Part shown: piece by piece, positions 59,636-64,000 of the stretch | Layout: the number at the start of each line of letters is the position of its first letter | Numbering within the stretch: position 1 is the stretch's first letter | NCBI GenBank assembly: GCA_000320605.2 | Contig: KB445796.1 | Span: 8,916-72,915 of the forward strand | Reading direction: 5' to 3' | DNA length: 64,000 nucleotides | From: Gelatoporia subvermispora B | Taxonomy: Eukaryota; Basidiomycota; Agaricomycetes; Polyporales; Gelatoporiaceae | Notes under the pieces: generated by a model | What the model saw: only the letters and a program-made list of their open reading frames with translations | Database searches by the model: none | What the model was told of the DNA's origin: nothing | Translations under genes and position numbers: made by a program

Positions 59636-60873
59636 TCAGCTAGTATGTCGATACTTTGAGAACATAGGCATCATACAATGGTCAGGAGGTAACATCGTGC
59701 ACGTCAACGATAGTCCTCGCCGGCATTTGAGCGAGGCCAACATATCTGTCAATGTAGCACGTAGGGTACTACTGTCCTCGTCTACTTCAATTGTAACGTG
59801 CACCGATGCTAGTCTCGGGAATTGCTCCGGATTCTTGAGTAAACGCGCAAGCGTGTCGAAGTCCTGGAGTTGTTCTTGACATTCTTTGACATGTAGCTGG
59901 ATCTCGAGGTCTTTAACGAAGCAGACGCGTGCCTTTGCCACGATATGAACCAGGAGGTGAAAGTTATTGGAACTGGAGGAAAGGAACATTCTTTCAAGAC
60001 TATGGCAGGATTGTACAGCAGCAGGCCATGCGGAGCTATCTACGGAGCATCAAACTTGTGTTATACGCCAGATCTACATGACTTACCATATATAGATTCA
60101 AGTGGCATGTGGATTCCATGAGATAATGACACGGCAATTTCCTTGAGTGACCCTGATACTGCGCTGATGATGGCACTCAGGGCGGACCACTGCGAACTGA
60201 ATACTGGCTCCATATGTAGAGCACACAGCTCTTTGGGTGGTCTCGAGTTCAAGGCACCGGATACCGCAGGAATCATCGAACCCCCAACGTCAAGTCTCTT
60301 GAGACACAAGGTTGAGAGAACATCAGCGAATTCTTCCTGTCCTACGCGGTCGCGTGACAGAAAATCTAGATCGTGTACAGAGAGATGGGTGACAGAACGA
60401 AATTCTCTCAGGTAGTCTGTGAGATCAGGTATGGCGGTGGGCGTATTCGGATATATGACGATGTCGAGGTGAGTCACAGGACCCATCGCAGAGAGTACGT
60501 CCGCCATAGGGGGCAACGATATGTTTGACTGGTAACTGAAGAAGCGAACATTGCCAAGGCGAGGAATAATATCCCAAAGGAGTTCAATCTCGTCCAAAGT
60601 AGGGTGTGTAACGGAGAGCTCCTTGACGTATCGACCTATAGCTGGCGATTGTTCGAGCAGCTCACAGAACTGCAAGGTTCGGTCATAAACGGCCATCCCA
60701 ATCTCTATTCTGTGGAATAGATGGAACCTGGAGGAGGGCACCCAGACCCGGCATACAAGACTACAGATTGTGAGTGCAAGTGGGTCATCGTATAGATAGT
60801 CGATTATCCTGTCAGTGAGCTCTGCAGGGAGTCTGGGTATCCAAGTCTGGTGATGATGACAGGAGCTGCTCAT
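59636..60873 (-). CDS. F-box protein
   Basis: Two exons close in phase: 60873-60087 and 60039-59636, giving 396 residues. The F-box is at residues 11-50: WIPRLPAELTDRIIDYLYDD then PLALTICSLVCRVWVPSSRF, matching the L-P-x-E-L start and the C-x-x-V-C-x-x-W core. The rest contains leucine-rich stretches typical of agaricomycete F-box proteins (for example GRYVKELSVTHPTLDEIELL and RSVTHLSVHDLDFL). F-box proteins recruit substrates to SCF ubiquitin ligases through Skp1; the substrate is unknown. These genes are greatly expanded in agaricomycetes. It is divergently transcribed from RSE1. Confidence 0.88.
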
Positions 60874-61387
60874 ATTCTATTGAAGAATACATCAAAAACT
60901 CAGATACACTGTAAAAACCTGACACAGTACTTACTTTCTTCGTTTATCGTCCGAGGACTACGAGAATAAGTGCACGCTGCGGAAGGCGCCTCCTCCTCGA
61001 CGGAGTGTCACTCCGGAGTGGCAACCAAGAGAGATGGTAAACACGACACCAGATGCGCGGAGTAGCGATAGCTATGATTTCAAAGAACAAGATCAACGAC
61101 TGGATAAAATGACGGGAAGCTTTGAAGTCTAAGCGAGACTATAGACTGGCTTCCTGTAGGTCGCTGCAGCAAAGCTCAAGCCCCAAGGTAGCCTCAGGCA
61201 AGCGCCAGAGTCACGAGTCACGGAGGAGGCTAGACGTCGTTGTCACGGTTCTGGTCACGTTTCTCCAGGCCAGAGGTGGTTTCCGGCTGTATTTCTGTTC
61301 GTCTCCGGTTTCGTTTGTCTGGCTATCCGGAATCGCTGCTGTACAACTTAGTCTTGGACCACAGGGAACTGTGTCAACGTTTTGGCG
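60874..61387. promoter_or_regulatory. Divergent region between F-box gene and RSE1
   Basis: About 510 bp hold both promoters. No clear TATA box was seen. Short frames here are antisense or out of phase with RSE1 and are not genes. Confidence 0.45.
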
Positions 61388-64000
61388 ATGCACTTGTACA
61401 ATCTGACTCTACAACCACCTACGGCAATCACTCATGCGGTCGCTGGCAACTTCTCTGGCTCAAGGCAGCAAGAAATCGTTGTATCTCGTGGAACACGCTT
61501 GGAACTTCTAAGACCAGATCCACAAAGTGGGAAGATCTTTACCGTAGTGGCCAGCGATGTATTCGGGTCAATACGCTCCCTTGCTGCGTTTCGCTTGACT
61601 GGAGGAACTAAGGGTGAGGTCCTGTACGTATGCGCATTTTTTGTGATATTGATTGGTCATTATGTATCTCAGACTACGCAATCGTAGGCTCTGACTCTGG
61701 CCGCATTGTCATCCTCGAGTATGAACCCAAGACGAGCAGTTTCACTAAGGTGCACCAAGAGACGTTCGGCAAGTCTGGTGCGCGTCGTATTGTGCCAGGA
61801 CAGTACCTGGCTACGGATCCGAAGGGGCGGAGCGTGATGATTGCTGCGGTGGAAAAGGCGAAGTTGGTGTACATTCTGAACCGTGACGCGGCCGCCAACT
61901 TGACTATTTCGTCACCACTGGAAGCACACAAGAACAACGCCATCATTCACCACATTGTCGGCCTCGATGTTGGTTTTGACAACCCGATGTTTGCTGCGCT
62001 GGAGGTCGACAACTCGGAGTCGGATCAGGATCCGACTGGAGAGGCATTCAACAATGCAGAAAAGGTGCGTTGACGCAATCGTAGTACCAGAACTCTGCTC
62101 ATGGTTCTCGTGTTTTTGTCATTAATTCTCAGATGCTGACGTACTATGAGTTGGATCTGGGTCTCAACCACGTTGTTCGAAAGTGGAGTGAGCCAACCGA
62201 TCCGCGCGCCAACCTGCTTGTCCAGGTACCCGGAGGCCAGCTGGCTGCATCAGACCGCTATGATGGGCCCTCTGGTGTGTTGGTTTGCTGCGAAGACCAT
62301 ATAATTTATCGACACATGGATGCTCCCCAGCACCGTGTTCCGATCCCACGGAGACGGCATCCTCTACAGGATGCTGATCGGGGACTTATTATCACCGCTG
62401 CTGTCATGCACAAGATGAAGGTGCGAAGCTTGCGGTATGTAATAGACCTCGTTCCTCATATCTAATACAGGGCGCCTTCTTCTTCCTGTTGCAAAGCGAG
62501 GAAGGGGATCTGTACAAGGTCACCATCGACCATGAAGAGCAGGATGTCAAGGCACTGAAGATCAAGTACTTCGATACTGTTCCTGTAGCGTCAAGTCTGT
62601 GCATATTGAAGTCTGGTTTCCTCTTCGTCGCATCAGAGTTTGGCAACCAGTGCGTCCAATCACAGGTGCCCGGCCGTAAAAATCTGATCACCACTTATAC
62701 AGCTATCTCTATCAATTCCAGAAATTGGGAGATGACGATTTTGAGCCCGAGTTCTCCTCTGCATCATATCCCTCCTTCGGCATGGCCGATCCGTCAATAC
62801 CTCTTCCTCCAGTCTATTTCCGCCCCCGCGCTCTTGATAATCTGACCTTGGTCGATGAGATGGAATCGCTCTCCCCTGTTGTTGACTCGAAGGTGATGAA
62901 CCTCCTTCCCAACTCCGACACCCCCCAGATCTTTACTGCGTGTGGTCGTGGCCCACGGAGCTCTTTCAGGATGCTCCGACACGGGTTGGACGTTGAAGAA
63001 GTGGTCAGCTCCGATTTGCCCGGTATACCTAATGCTGTCTGGACAACGAAGCTCAAGGAGGATGGTGGGTAAAGCGTTCTCTTGGTATACACAGTACTAA
63101 CATCGTCCTCCTCAGATCCGTATGACTCGTACATTATCCTTTCGTTCGTCAATGGTACTCTCGTTCTCTGCATCGGAGAGACGATTGAAGAAGTGCAAGA
63201 TACTGGATTCCTGTCCTCTGCGCCTACACTCGCCGTACAACAAATTGGCGCAGACGCGCTTTTACAGGTTCACCCGCACGGTATTCGGCATGTGCTTGCG
63301 GACAAACGCGTCAACGAGTGGCGCGTACCCCAAGGCAAGACCATCGTTTGCGCGACTACGAACAAGCGCCAGGTGGTTGTGGCGCTCAGCTCAGCTGAGC
63401 TGGTATATTTCGAACTCGATCTCGACGGACAACTCAATGAGTACCAGGACCGCAAAGCGATGGGTAGTACCGTTCTGGCTTTGAGTATCGCAGAAGTGCC
63501 AGAGGGCCGTCAGCGTACGCCATACTTGGTATGTTACCTGTACATGCTGAAGTTGTCAGACGTTGAACGTTTTGTCAGGCTGTAGGCTGTGAGGACCAAA
63601 CAGTTCGAATCATCTCGCTAGACCCTGAGAGCACACTCGACACAATCAGTCTGCAGGCGTTGACTGCTCCGCCATCTGCCATCTGCATTGCAGATATGCT
63701 CGACGCAGGTATCAACAAGACGCAACAGACAACGTTCGTCAACATCGGTCTGCAGAACGGTGTGCTTCTGCGGACAGTGTTGGATCCAATTAACGGACAG
63801 CTGACGGACACTCGCACCCGATTCTTGGGCACGCGGCCCATCAAACTTATTCGTGTCCTCGTCCAGCGCAACCCTGGGATCCTCGCCCTATCCTCTCGGC
63901 CGTGGCTGAACTACACACATCAGAATCTGATGCACTTCACCCCGCTCATCTTTGAGAACCTCGACTATGCATGGAGCTTCTCGGCAGAGCTGTGCCCGGA
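61388..64000 (+). CDS. RSE1: Splicing factor SF3b subunit 3 (RSE1), cut by window end
   Basis: SF3B3/RSE1 is the large beta-propeller subunit of the U2 snRNP SF3b complex, acting in branch-site recognition in the nucleus. The start is the ATG at 61388 ([20 protein letters not shown]). Exons close in phase: 61388-61613, 61673-62064, 62133-62420, 62471-62649, 62703-63064, 63116-63528, and 63579 to beyond the window. Blocks include [134 protein letters not shown] and [15 protein letters not shown]. The known protein is about 1,200 residues, so the window holds somewhat over half. The homologue pattern decides the first intron: the GTGAGG donor gives GGTKDYAIVG. Confidence 0.93.

Overview
The window looks like a filamentous basidiomycete (Agaricomycete, perhaps Polyporales; family-level inference only). 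Genes are split by many short introns of about 45-80 bp, intergenic gaps are short, and the gene content is typical: expanded cytochrome P450s, HET-domain proteins, NLR relics, a velvet regulator, a BTB-like protein, an F-box protein and a Cys/His-rich small protein. I worked out exon joins by hand from reading frame and GT/AG sites. Where the phases close, I give exons; where I could not close them, I say so.

Layout. 0.6-2.8 kb: a conserved agaricomycete protein of unknown function. 2.8-7.5 kb: gene-poor, with a CAGAC-rich patch, a frameshifted NLR N-terminal relic and a 546 bp MITE-like element with a duplicated end. 7.5-9.2 kb: a secreted ferritin-like (Rds1-type) protein. 11.7-12.8 kb: a BTB-like protein. 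13.7-28.5 kb: two P450 genes, a P450 relic, one good and one decayed aldo-keto reductase, and between them the divergent housekeeping pair PAM16 / RPA43. 28.6-31.6 kb: a vacuolar TRP-type channel (YVC1-like). 32.1-34.8 kb: HET-domain protein 1. 35.9-38.5 kb: phosphatidylinositol-4-phosphate 5-kinase. 39.0-41.1 kb: serine carboxypeptidase. 41.1-46.4 kb: a gene-poor stretch with only doubtful coding remnants. 46.4-46.8 kb: a small Cys/His protein. 48.8-50.4 kb: a velvet-domain regulator. 51.0-53.0 kb: a membrane dipeptidase. 53.2-54.1 kb: a NACHT-type NLR relic. 54.9-58.4 kb: HET-domain protein 2, a long paralogue of HET 1. 59.6-60.9 kb: an F-box protein. 61.4 kb to the end: SF3b subunit 3 (RSE1), cut by the window end.

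How it fits together. Conserved housekeeping genes (PAM16, RPA43, PI4P 5-kinase, RSE1, the YVC1-like channel) sit beside fast-evolving non-self-recognition material (two HET genes, two NLR relics) and oxidoreductase genes that have been duplicated and are decaying. The most interesting part is the HET pair. Both copies share an extra cysteine/histidine cluster with identical spacing just upstream of the HET domain and a conserved region downstream of it. HET 2 also has a long N-terminal extension spread over six small exons and lies head-to-head with a dead NLR.
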